The position numbers were made by a program, and so were the translations under genes. From NCBI GenBank assembly GCA_947487845.1, contig CANKYC010000055.1, positions 1 to 7,617 on the forward strand: a stretch of DNA of 7,617 nt, in the 5' to 3' direction. Position 1 is the first letter of the stretch. Each line of letters begins with the position of its first letter. This document shows positions 1 through 6,140 of this stretch, piece by piece. Source of the stretch: Rickettsiales bacterium. Lineage in GTDB: Bacteria; Pseudomonadota; Alphaproteobacteria; Rickettsiales; UBA1997. The notes under the pieces were generated by a model. It searched no databases and was not told the origin of the DNA. It saw nothing but the letters and a program-made list of their open reading frames with translations.

Positions 1-130
1 TCTCTTGATAGCGCTAACGAAGTATTTTTGAGGAAAAATTGCGACTGGAAATGTAAGCTGTATCAAGTGATACAGCGTCATTTTCTGAGCAAATTTTTAC
101 CAAAAAGACAAAGTTATGGCTATCAAGAGA
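1..130. repeat. Long imperfect palindrome (MITE- or RPE-like element), possibly cut by the window edge
   Basis: Positions 1-65 and 68-130 are inverted copies of each other. The outer 12 bases (1-12, TCTCTTGATAGC) pair perfectly with 119-130. The centre is a perfect 9-bp stem, GCTGTATCA (57-65) with TGATACAGC (68-76), around a 2-base loop. The parts between (13-56 and 77-118) also align when one is reverse-complemented: TAAC, then GT, then TTTTTG match without gaps, and AAAAATT, GC and AAATG match with a few short gaps. By eye about 50 of 64 positions can pair. The arms differ at many sites, so the element is old or has accumulated changes. The left limit is unknown because the perfect outer stem starts at base 1. 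Possible identities are a miniature inverted-repeat element, a Rickettsia-type palindromic element or a structured RNA. I cannot tell which from one copy. Confidence 0.75.
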
Positions 131-135
131 TAGTT

Positions 136-155
136 AATTTGGTATATGCCAAATT
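136..155. repeat. 20-bp near-perfect inverted repeat
   Basis: AATTTGGTAT followed by ATGCCAAATT pairs at 9 of 10 positions. It lies 5 bases beyond the end of the 130-bp palindrome and 46 bases beyond the glycosyltransferase stop codon in that gene's direction of transcription. No T-run follows on either strand, so it is not a classical intrinsic terminator. It may be part of the same mobile or structured element as the larger palindrome. Confidence 0.55.
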
Positions 156-182
156 GCATTCAAAACTTGATTTGCGACAGCG

Positions 183-212
183 CCATTATGGAACAGGCCA
201 TTATGGAACAGG
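183..212. repeat. Perfect 15-bp tandem duplication spanning a stop codon
   Basis: CCATTATGGAACAGG occurs twice head to tail, at 183-197 and 198-212, with no mismatch. On the minus strand each unit reads CCT GTT CCA TAA TGG, so the glycosyltransferase stop codon lies in the first unit met and is present again in the second. Reading past the first stop would add only W-P-V-P before the second. The perfect identity suggests a recent slippage event. Confidence 0.9.
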
Positions 213-1061
213 ATTTTTTACAAATAATATTTTTATGATTTTATAGAAATATTCTCGGAATTTATTGCGCAATGATTTCTGCTTAGTTCCCCGTAAATAA
301 TGATGAAATGAGCAAAAATGATATTTAGGAAAAATACTGTATTTCGTAATATCTGGATCAGATGTGTTCTTAAATTTTAACTTGCGAATCACAATTAAAT
401 CAGGATGAAAAACCATCATGAAATTGAAATAAATCTGATATTCCGAAGCCGCACCTTGACCGTGATTTTTGAGGAAAATTTTATAAAAAGGATCTTTATC
501 AGCATCAAGCGCCTCAACCATTTCAAATAATTCTTTCATGATCTCACGATTAAAAATCATATTATGGCTGATCGCAGAAAATAATTTAAAATGTAGAGGA
601 ATATTTTTGCGCTTAATTGCGGGAAGAAATTCTTCTATATGCGCATCAACTGCCGCTGTGAAGGTTTGACATTCTTTTCTTTGTCCCTTGCTTAAATTAT
701 AAAAAGCACGGCCTTTTTTATCGAACATCGGAATTCTACGAAAGAAAACCGTGTCGCTATCAAGCACCATAACATTCGGCAAAATATCCGGAATTACGAT
801 TGGAGAATACATTTTGAGCAACTGCTGAAAAAACCAGCCAGCTTTATTGTCTTTATAACTTTTAACTAGGTCATATGAAAATGGAAAAATCGCCTCATCG
901 ATCCATTCAGCATTTTGAGTATATTTTTCCTTAGAAACGGTGATAATTCTGCGAACTCCGATGAGGTTTTTTCTGGCACCATTTATGCAATGTTCCAAAA
1001 TCGACTTATCTCTTTCGTGAACTGGAATTACTACGTCAAATTCATATTTTTGGGACAACAT
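201..1061 (-). CDS. DUF6492-like glycosyltransferase (GT-A fold)
   Basis: The 286-residue protein has the layout of a nucleotide-sugar-dependent transferase with a GT-A fold. It begins with the strand DVVIPVHERD (9-18), typical of the nucleotide-binding start of such enzymes. The acidic DSD motif (101-103, in VMVLDSDTVFF) is the expected metal/nucleotide-sugar ligand. W76-F-F-Q-Q, the SHNMIFNR stretch (165-172) and ASEYQIYFNF (205-214) resemble the conserved blocks I associate with the DUF6492 family. There is no signal peptide or clear membrane segment, so it should act in the cytoplasm or at the membrane face, perhaps on surface polysaccharide or lipid-linked glycans. Donor and acceptor cannot be read from the sequence. 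No Shine-Dalgarno is seen before the ATG at 1061, but there is no other Met before residue 84. It lies 168 bp after the metallo-hydrolase gene, separated by a hairpin-rich repeat, so it may have its own promoter. The stop is inside a 15-bp tandem duplication, so the extreme C-terminus may have been altered. Confidence 0.8.
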   Translation of the reverse strand: MLSQKYEFDVVIPVHERDKSILEHCINGARKNLIGVRRIITVSKEKYTQNAEWIDEAIFPFSYDLVKSYKDNKAGWFFQQLLKMYSPIVIPDILPNVMVLDSDTVFFRRIPMFDKKGRAFYNLSKGQRKECQTFTAAVDAHIEEFLPAIKRKNIPLHFKLFSAISHNMIFNREIMKELFEMVEALDADKDPFYKIFLKNHGQGAASEYQIYFNFMMVFHPDLIVIRKLKFKNTSDPDITKYSIFPKYHFCSFHHYLRGTKQKSLRNKFREYFYKIIKILFVKNPVP

Positions 1062-1106
1062 TTACAAAAAATTTATTAATTAGAATTAAGTGATTTTGGC
1101 TTGATA

Positions 1107-1214
1107 TTAAATTTCCCGTATGTCCCATTGAAATACGGGATGGGGATCCCCGCAAAGCGGGGGGCGACTCGTATCGCGTTTTTCGTATCCCGAAGGGATA
1201 AAGGACTTAAATTT
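1107..1214. repeat. GC-rich hairpin block flanked by an 8-bp direct repeat
   Basis: This occupies most of the gap between the metallo-hydrolase and glycosyltransferase genes. It contains an 8-bp stem, TCCCGTAT (1114-1121) with ATACGGGA (1133-1140); the palindrome GGGGATCCCC (1142-1151); the stem CCCCGC-AAA-GCGGGG (1148-1162); and TATCCC-GAA-GGGATA (1186-1200). The second and third share bases 1148-1151 and cannot form together. CGTATCSCG also occurs twice in direct orientation (1170-1178 and 1184-1192). TTAAATTT stands at 1107-1114 and again at 1207-1214, which could be a target-site duplication around a short inserted element, although AT-rich octamers recur easily. The GC content is far above that of the surroundings. 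No T-run follows the stems in the direction of transcription, so it is not a standard terminator, though it may protect or attenuate mRNA. Confidence 0.65.
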
Positions 1215-1229
1215 TATTACCCAAATTAG

Positions 1230-2330
1230 CTAAAAGCTCCTAAAGCTTTCCCCTAAAAGCGGAATCAAAAATCTTTCATGTTCGATTTCCGCTTCATCAA
1301 GCGCTGTTTTAAGATCAGATATTGGTTGATCCAAAGTCTCATCGGTCAAATTCATAAAAGTGCCAAAATGAATTGCGAGCGCTTTTTTAGCATTTAATTC
1401 TTCCATTATTTTCACCGCTTCCCGCGGATTAACATGATAATTTTTCATGAACCATCTTGGTTCATAAGCGCCAATTGATATTGCAGCGAGATCGAGTTTT
1501 TTTAAACGATTGGCAATATCGGAAATATCTTTGGAATAACCCAAATCTCCTGAAAACCAAAAACGGAATTTCGGTGATAAAACCGCAAAACTTCCCCATA
1601 AAGTCTCATTGCGATCACTATTTGAGCGCGCGCTCCAATGTTGTACTGCCAAAAATTCAATTTTTACTGGCGCAGCTTTTCCAGCAATTTCAAGAGAATC
1701 ATCCCAATCCATCGCAAAAATATTTTGGTTTTCACCTTCTAAAATCGTGCCTTCAACATTTTTTAAAAACCAATATTGTACGCCAAGCGGCACAAAAAAT
1801 TTCGGTGCGCCGTTTTTTTGTTTTATCAATTTCCGAACCGTCGCCAAATCAAGATGGTCGTAGTGATTATGCGAAATCAAAACCGCGTCAATATGCGGCA
1901 AATCTGCAATATTTATATTAAGCGGCGCAAAACGTTTTGGCCCCAAAAAACTAATTGGAGATGCGCGATCACTGAATTGCGGATCGGTTAAAATATTTAA
2001 GCCATCAATCTGCAATAAAATTGTGGAATGTCCAATCCAAGTTGCAGCGATTTCATCGCGATTATTTTGAATGAAATTTAAATCAGGTTTTTTGGCAGAA
2101 ATTTGTTGGCGAAATTCAGCCGAAGTTTTTTTTGGAAAACCTTTGGTTAATTTTTCCGCTTGCCATTTTAAGAAATTTCCTTGCGGCATTTCTGGCAAAT
2201 AACGATTCATAAAACCATCGATACGATGATGTTTTTTGGCGGGATTATAATCAGGATTTTTGTAATTATTTGCCAGCGCTTGCGAGTTAAAAATCATAAA
2301 AAAACCAAAAATTAGAAAAATTTTTCCCAT
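1230..2330 (-). CDS. Secreted metallo-beta-lactamase-fold hydrolase, NAPE-PLD-like
   Basis: The 366-residue protein begins with a Sec-type signal peptide: a lysine, a hydrophobic core at 4-15, and a likely cut after ALA at 18-20. It is therefore expected in the periplasm or tethered to the membrane. The mature part shows the metallo-beta-lactamase fold: WIGHST (98-103), LTDPQFSDRASP (114-125), the metal-binding motif SHNHYDHLD (H154, H156, D158, H159), H231 in QHWSAR, D262 in SGDLGY and H321 in HFGTF. These are the ligands and surrounding blocks of the NAPE-PLD/UlaG-like group, whose best-known member releases N-acylethanolamine and phosphatidic acid from N-acyl-phosphatidylethanolamine. All expected ligands are present, so it should be active. 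Bacterial members vary in substrate and lipid hydrolysis is not proven here. It starts 6 bases after the MFS gene stop and is probably translated from the same mRNA. A weak GAGAA lies about 13 bases upstream of the ATG. Confidence 0.88.
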   Translation of the reverse strand: MGKIFLIFGFFMIFNSQALANNYKNPDYNPAKKHHRIDGFMNRYLPEMPQGNFLKWQAEKLTKGFPKKTSAEFRQQISAKKPDLNFIQNNRDEIAATWIGHSTILLQIDGLNILTDPQFSDRASPISFLGPKRFAPLNINIADLPHIDAVLISHNHYDHLDLATVRKLIKQKNGAPKFFVPLGVQYWFLKNVEGTILEGENQNIFAMDWDDSLEIAGKAAPVKIEFLAVQHWSARSNSDRNETLWGSFAVLSPKFRFWFSGDLGYSKDISDIANRLKKLDLAAISIGAYEPRWFMKNYHVNPREAVKIMEELNAKKALAIHFGTFMNLTDETLDQPISDLKTALDEAEIEHERFLIPLLGESFRSF

Positions 2331-2336
2331 AATCTG

Positions 2337-3638
2337 TTAATTTTTCTCTGATATAAAGTTGTCGTTTTTTACGATATTTCTGATGATGAAAAAAACTAAA
2401 ATATTCAGCAAAGCAATTGTTATAAAAATCTGCAAAAGACTAAAACCAAATTTCAATAAAACGACCATAAAAATGCTGGAAAATATCATGAATAAAGCAT
2501 TTATCACATTATTTGCGGCAATGATTCTCGATAAATATTTGGCATCGCTGCGATATTGAATAATTGCGTAAAGCGGTACAATGTACATACCTGAAAAAAC
2601 TGCCATTGCGAGCAAGCCGAAAACTATTAACCAAGCATTTGATCCTGAAGTTAAAAATTCTTTCAAGCTGATTAAATGATCTGGCGTATGATAAAAATAA
2701 CTGCCGTAACAAAGAGTTGAAATGCCGATTGTAATGCCAATTGAAGCAAGTACAACAAGTCTTCCGTCAATTTTGCCTTTGAGAATTTTATTGCAAATTG
2801 CCGAACCAATTCCGATTCCCACCGAAAGAATTGAGAGAAATAAAGTTACAACAAATTCATCGCCGCCAACAATATTTTTAGTGTAAACTGGAAGTTGCGA
2901 CAAAAAAGTCATAGCAATAAACCAGAACCATGAAATGCCAATGATTGCGAGCCACACCGTTTCTTCTTTTTTAGCATAATTGATGATTTCCCAAGTTTGC
3001 CCAAAAATGTTAAAACTGATTTTTAATCCCGAATCAGAAACTAAAGATTTTGGAATGAAGCGACTACTTAAATAGCCAATCACCGCGAATAAAACCACGC
3101 AACCTGAAATTATTTCAATGCCATTTTGAGAGCGAATTACTAAACCGCCAAAAATTGTGCCAAGTAAAATTGCCAAAAAAGTTCCGCCTTCAATTAAAGC
3201 ATTTCCACCTACTAATTCGTGACTTTGCAACGTTTCTGGAAGTAAACTATATTTGATTGGGCCAAAAAAAGTTGAATGAATTCCCATCAAAAACATCAAA
3301 GTCAAAAGCAGGTAAATATTTTCAAAATAAAATCCGACGAAAGAAAAAATCATAATTAAAATTTCAGCAATTTTTATGATTTGAGCTAGGCGTGATTTTT
3401 CATATTTATCAGCAACTTGTCCCGCCAAAGCCGAAAGTAAAAAGAAAGGAAGAATGAAAAGTCCCGAGGCAATTGTTACCATGATTTGCGGATCCAACTT
3501 GACCTTATTCACAATGTCGTAAGTAACCCAAATTAGAAAAGCATTTTTAAAAACATTATCATTGAAAGCGCCAAAAAACTGCGTGATAAAAAGTGGAAGA
3601 AATCTTTTTGATTTCAGGAAACTAGATTGGTTTTGCAT
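2337..3638 (-). CDS. MFS transporter of the LplT/Aas N-terminal type
   Basis: A 433-residue inner-membrane protein with roughly twelve hydrophobic segments. FLPLFITQFFGAFNDNVFKNA (13-33), the loop 2-3 motif GQVADKYEKSR (73-83), FFGPIKYSLLPE (124-135), NALIEGGTFLAILLG (146-160), GMYIVPLYAIIQ (350-361) and IIAANNVINALFM (372-384) are the blocks seen in the MFS part of acyl-ACP-phospholipid O-acyltransferase fusion proteins and in the lysophospholipid flippase LplT. The likely role is moving lysophospholipid or a similar lipid across the inner membrane. In many bacteria this MFS unit is followed in the same protein by a PlsC acyltransferase and an AMP-binding ligase. Here the protein ends soon after the last membrane segment (NDNFISEKN), and the next gene is a metallo-hydrolase instead. 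It starts 18 bases after the hsdR stop without a clear Shine-Dalgarno. Substrate is inferred from family only. Confidence 0.85.
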   Translation of the reverse strand: MQNQSSFLKSKRFLPLFITQFFGAFNDNVFKNAFLIWVTYDIVNKVKLDPQIMVTIASGLFILPFFLLSALAGQVADKYEKSRLAQIIKIAEILIMIFSFVGFYFENIYLLLTLMFLMGIHSTFFGPIKYSLLPETLQSHELVGGNALIEGGTFLAILLGTIFGGLVIRSQNGIEIISGCVVLFAVIGYLSSRFIPKSLVSDSGLKISFNIFGQTWEIINYAKKEETVWLAIIGISWFWFIAMTFLSQLPVYTKNIVGGDEFVVTLFLSILSVGIGIGSAICNKILKGKIDGRLVVLASIGITIGISTLCYGSYFYHTPDHLISLKEFLTSGSNAWLIVFGLLAMAVFSGMYIVPLYAIIQYRSDAKYLSRIIAANNVINALFMIFSSIFMVVLLKFGFSLLQIFITIALLNILVFFIIRNIVKNDNFISEKN

Positions 3639-3656
3639 GAATTTTATTGTAGGATT

Positions 3657-6050
3657 TTAGAGGCTCATTAACTCACTTTGTTGAGTGTTTTCTTGTCCAT
3701 AATTTGAATAAAGAATTTTCTGAAAATCAAAGAAGTTTGAACGAATTTTTTCAACGCCACCAAGCTCTTTTTCGGCATCAGGAATTGCCTGATATTTCAA
3801 TTCTAAAAGCTGCGACAATCTATCTTCCGCAAGTTCTTCAAATCCTTCTTGAACATATTTTTTTAGAACAAATTCTAAAAATTCTTGCTGCTTTTCATCT
3901 AAATGATCAAAAATTTTCTCCTTTATTTTTTCAACTCTTTCAAATCTTGAAATTGGCTGAATAGAAAAAGCAACATAGGCCAATACATCAAATAAATCGC
4001 TGCTTTGGGCATTAATCATTTTTTGTAAAGTTTCTAATTGTTGCGCTCCATAACCAATTCCATCAATCTTTTGCAAAAAAACTTTTCTGGTTTTCGGATT
4101 TGACCAAATTTTTCTAAGTTCATTTTCATCTTTAAAAAACTCTGGCAAATCACCAAACATTTTATGCAGAAATTCTTCCGCCGAAATTGGCGAACCATCA
4201 GCGCCCCAAAATGAAGTTTGAATCATATGTTGAATTTCACGTTCTTTGCCATCGCGTAATTTGATTTTTAACTTTTTCTTTGGCTCAAATTCTTCACCAT
4301 TTTCAGGTTTTTCTTTGGTTTCTTTTTCTTTTTTAGACTGTTTTTCTTTTAACTCATTAACATCAATTGGCTCGTCAATAATTGGCTCGCCGTCCCAATC
4401 GGGATCTGAAAAAAGTTTGTAAGCATCAACAAAATCCAAAATCGTAAAATATTCTTTGCCATCAAAAAGCCGAGTTCCACGCCCAACAATTTGTTTGAAC
4501 TCAATCATCGAATTTATTGGACGCATCAAAACAATATTGCGCACATTCTTTGCATCAACACCGGTCGAAAGCTTTTGCGAAGTAGTTAAAATTGTGGGAA
4601 TAGTTTTTTCATTATTTTGAAATTCGCGTAAAAATTGCTCGCCAATCGCGCCATCATTTGCGGTTACGCGCACGCAATAATTTGGATCAGAATTTTTCTT
4701 TGATTGGTTAATTAAATCGCGCACCGCCGCCGCATGCGCCTGATTGGCGCAAAAAACTATAGTTTTTTCATCTTGATTAATTTCATCCAAAAACACTCTT
4801 ACGCGCTTTGCTTCACGCTCTTTAATTTCAATAATGCGGTTAAAATCTTTTTCTTCATAACGCTTTCCTTCTTCAACCTCGCCTTCAATTACTTCGTCGT
4901 CAGACGTGTAAACATAATCATCCAAAGTGGTTTTGATGCGCTTCACTTTGAAGGGCGTTAAAAATCCGTCATTAATTCCTTCCTTCAGCGAGTAGATGTA
5001 AACTGGTTCGCCGAAATATTTATAAGTGTCGGTATTATCTTTTCTTTTTGGCGTTGCCGTTAAACCAAGTTGCGTGGCGGGAGAGAAATATTCTAAAATA
5101 TCGCGCCAGCTCGATTCATCATTGGCGCCGCCGCGATGACATTCATCAACAATAATAAAATCGAAAAAATCGCGCGGATATTCGCCAAAATAAGGCGCCG
5201 GCTTTCCCTCAAAATTTCTGCCACTCATGAAAGTTTGAAAGATGGTAAAAAAAATGCTGCCATTGGTTGGAACCGAGCCTTTCTTGCGAATTTCTTCGGG
5301 CTTAATGCGAATCAACGCATCTTCCGAAAATGCCGAAAAACTATTAAATGCCTGATTTGCCAAAATATTGCGATCCGCCAAAAACAAAATGCGCGGGCGT
5401 CTGGAACCATCGCGCTTCAAATTCCAGCGGCTTTGAAAAAGTTTCCAAGCAATTTGAAAAGCAATAAATGTTTTGCCAGTTCCAGTTGCAAGCGTCAGCA
5501 AAATTCTTGGCTTTTCTTTGGCAATCGCCTCAAGCGTTTTATTCACCGCAATTTCTTGATAATAACGCGCTTCCTTCGAGCCACCAACGCTTTCAAAAGC
5601 AATTTCAGAAAATTTATTTTGCCATTTTTTGTAGCTTTGATTTTGCTTAAAAAAAGTTTTATCCCACAATTCATCTGGCGTTGGAAAACGCCCAACCAAA
5701 CCCTCGTTTCCGCCTTTCATCGAAATTTCATAAATCTCGCGCCCATTGGCCGAATAAGTAAAATCAATCATCATCTTCCCCGCATAAGCCTTAGCCTGCG
5801 CCACACCTTCGCCAACTTCCAACCCTTCCGCCTTCGCTTCAATTACCGCAATTTTTTGATTGCGATAAACCAAAATATAATCCGCAATTTCGCCCTTGCT
5901 GCGCGCTTCACCAACTTGAATGCGACCTTGCGTAATGCGATATTCCCGCAAAACTTTTGATCCTTCAACCACGCCCCAACCAGCCTTTGTTAAAAGAGGA
6001 TCAATTAATTCAGCTCTGGTTTCAGCTTCGTTCATATAATTTTTATTCAT
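3657..6050 (-). CDS. hsdR: Type I restriction enzyme R subunit, EcoEI-like
   Basis: The 797-residue protein is the ATP-driven DNA translocase and endonuclease subunit of a type I restriction-modification system. The N-terminal nuclease domain has a PD-(D/E)xK site: D57 in GEIADYIL, then E71-A-K73 in VIEAKA. The motor follows: Walker A ATGTGKT (188-194), the DECH box (302-305), TATP (331-334), KTIVFCANQ (429-437), and motif VI QIVGRGTR (520-527). A charged Lys/Glu linker (about 565-600) leads to an EcoEI-type C-terminal domain (about 605-780) that should contact the methylase complex. Length and all motifs fit an intact, active subunit. The ATG at 6050 is used here; an in-frame ATG at 6035 is the alternative, and neither has a good Shine-Dalgarno. 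A 21-bp repeat ends one base before the ATG. No hsdM or hsdS is in the window; the right flank is the likely place. Its codons look richer in GC than those of the AlbA_2 gene upstream. Confidence 0.95.
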   Translation of the reverse strand: MNKNYMNEAETRAELIDPLLTKAGWGVVEGSKVLREYRITQGRIQVGEARSKGEIADYILVYRNQKIAVIEAKAEGLEVGEGVAQAKAYAGKMMIDFTYSANGREIYEISMKGGNEGLVGRFPTPDELWDKTFFKQNQSYKKWQNKFSEIAFESVGGSKEARYYQEIAVNKTLEAIAKEKPRILLTLATGTGKTFIAFQIAWKLFQSRWNLKRDGSRRPRILFLADRNILANQAFNSFSAFSEDALIRIKPEEIRKKGSVPTNGSIFFTIFQTFMSGRNFEGKPAPYFGEYPRDFFDFIIVDECHRGGANDESSWRDILEYFSPATQLGLTATPKRKDNTDTYKYFGEPVYIYSLKEGINDGFLTPFKVKRIKTTLDDYVYTSDDEVIEGEVEEGKRYEEKDFNRIIEIKEREAKRVRVFLDEINQDEKTIVFCANQAHAAAVRDLINQSKKNSDPNYCVRVTANDGAIGEQFLREFQNNEKTIPTILTTSQKLSTGVDAKNVRNIVLMRPINSMIEFKQIVGRGTRLFDGKEYFTILDFVDAYKLFSDPDWDGEPIIDEPIDVNELKEKQSKKEKETKEKPENGEEFEPKKKLKIKLRDGKEREIQHMIQTSFWGADGSPISAEEFLHKMFGDLPEFFKDENELRKIWSNPKTRKVFLQKIDGIGYGAQQLETLQKMINAQSSDLFDVLAYVAFSIQPISRFERVEKIKEKIFDHLDEKQQEFLEFVLKKYVQEGFEELAEDRLSQLLELKYQAIPDAEKELGGVEKIRSNFFDFQKILYSNYGQENTQQSELMSL

Positions 6051-6140
6051 TTATCAAATAACCGTCAAATAAGATAACCCTTGTAAATAGTAGCTTTCCC
6101 AAAGATTTCTAAGAAATATATCAAATAACCATCAAATAAC
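6051..6140 (-). promoter_or_regulatory. 90-bp junction bracketed by two 21-bp direct repeats
   Basis: Two copies of a 21-base sequence lie at 6119-6139 and 6052-6072, differing only at 6131/6064. On the minus strand each reads TTATTTGAYGG followed by TTATTTGATA, so each is itself two 11-bp units sharing TTATTTGA, giving four such units in all. One copy starts one base after the AlbA_2-gene stop codon and the other ends one base before the hsdR start codon. Helical-turn spacing within each copy and the position over the hsdR translation start suggest protein-binding sites controlling hsdR. A duplication of the end of the upstream gene would also explain them. The 46 bases between hold no recognisable gene or terminator. 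Confidence 0.6.

Larger units (their letters stand above)
1..246 (+). other. Reading frame open from the left edge, running through the palindrome; doubtful partial gene
   Basis: Frame 1 of the plus strand has no stop from base 1 to the TAG at 244-246, about 81 codons. The other two plus frames stop within the first 30 bases. If the frame comes from a gene outside the window, this is its C-terminal end. Within the window the only likely start is TTG at 28, without a convincing ribosome-binding site. The peptide is rich in Lys, Arg and aromatic residues, matches no family I recognise, and contains the repeat HYGTG-HYGTG from the 15-bp tandem duplication. Most of it is encoded by the inverted repeat, and its last 46 bases overlap the end of the glycosyltransferase gene on the other strand. 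It could be a repeat element inserted in frame, the decayed end of a gene, or chance. Confidence 0.2.

Noticed and set aside
1186..1200. TATCCC-GAA-GGGATA as the intrinsic terminator of the metallo-hydrolase gene
   Set aside because: The stem is only 6 bp and no run of T follows it in the direction of transcription. It fits better as one of several stems in the repeat block.
1457..1921. A 154-codon plus-strand frame inside the metallo-hydrolase gene
   Set aside because: It lies wholly antisense to a gene with complete metal-binding motifs and shows no family features of its own.
2509..2712. A 67-codon minus-strand frame within the MFS gene
   Set aside because: It overlaps the MFS coding sequence in another frame and has no start signal or recognisable motif.
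5136..5960. A 274-codon open frame on the plus strand opposite the hsdR N-terminal half
   Set aside because: It is a shadow of the hsdR codon pattern. The peptide is rich in Phe, Asn, Arg and Ile with no recognisable domain, while the opposite strand encodes all restriction-subunit motifs.
6052..6139. A CRISPR array in the hsdR upstream gap
   Set aside because: There are only two repeat copies, each internally repetitive, with a single 46-base gap and no cas gene in the window.
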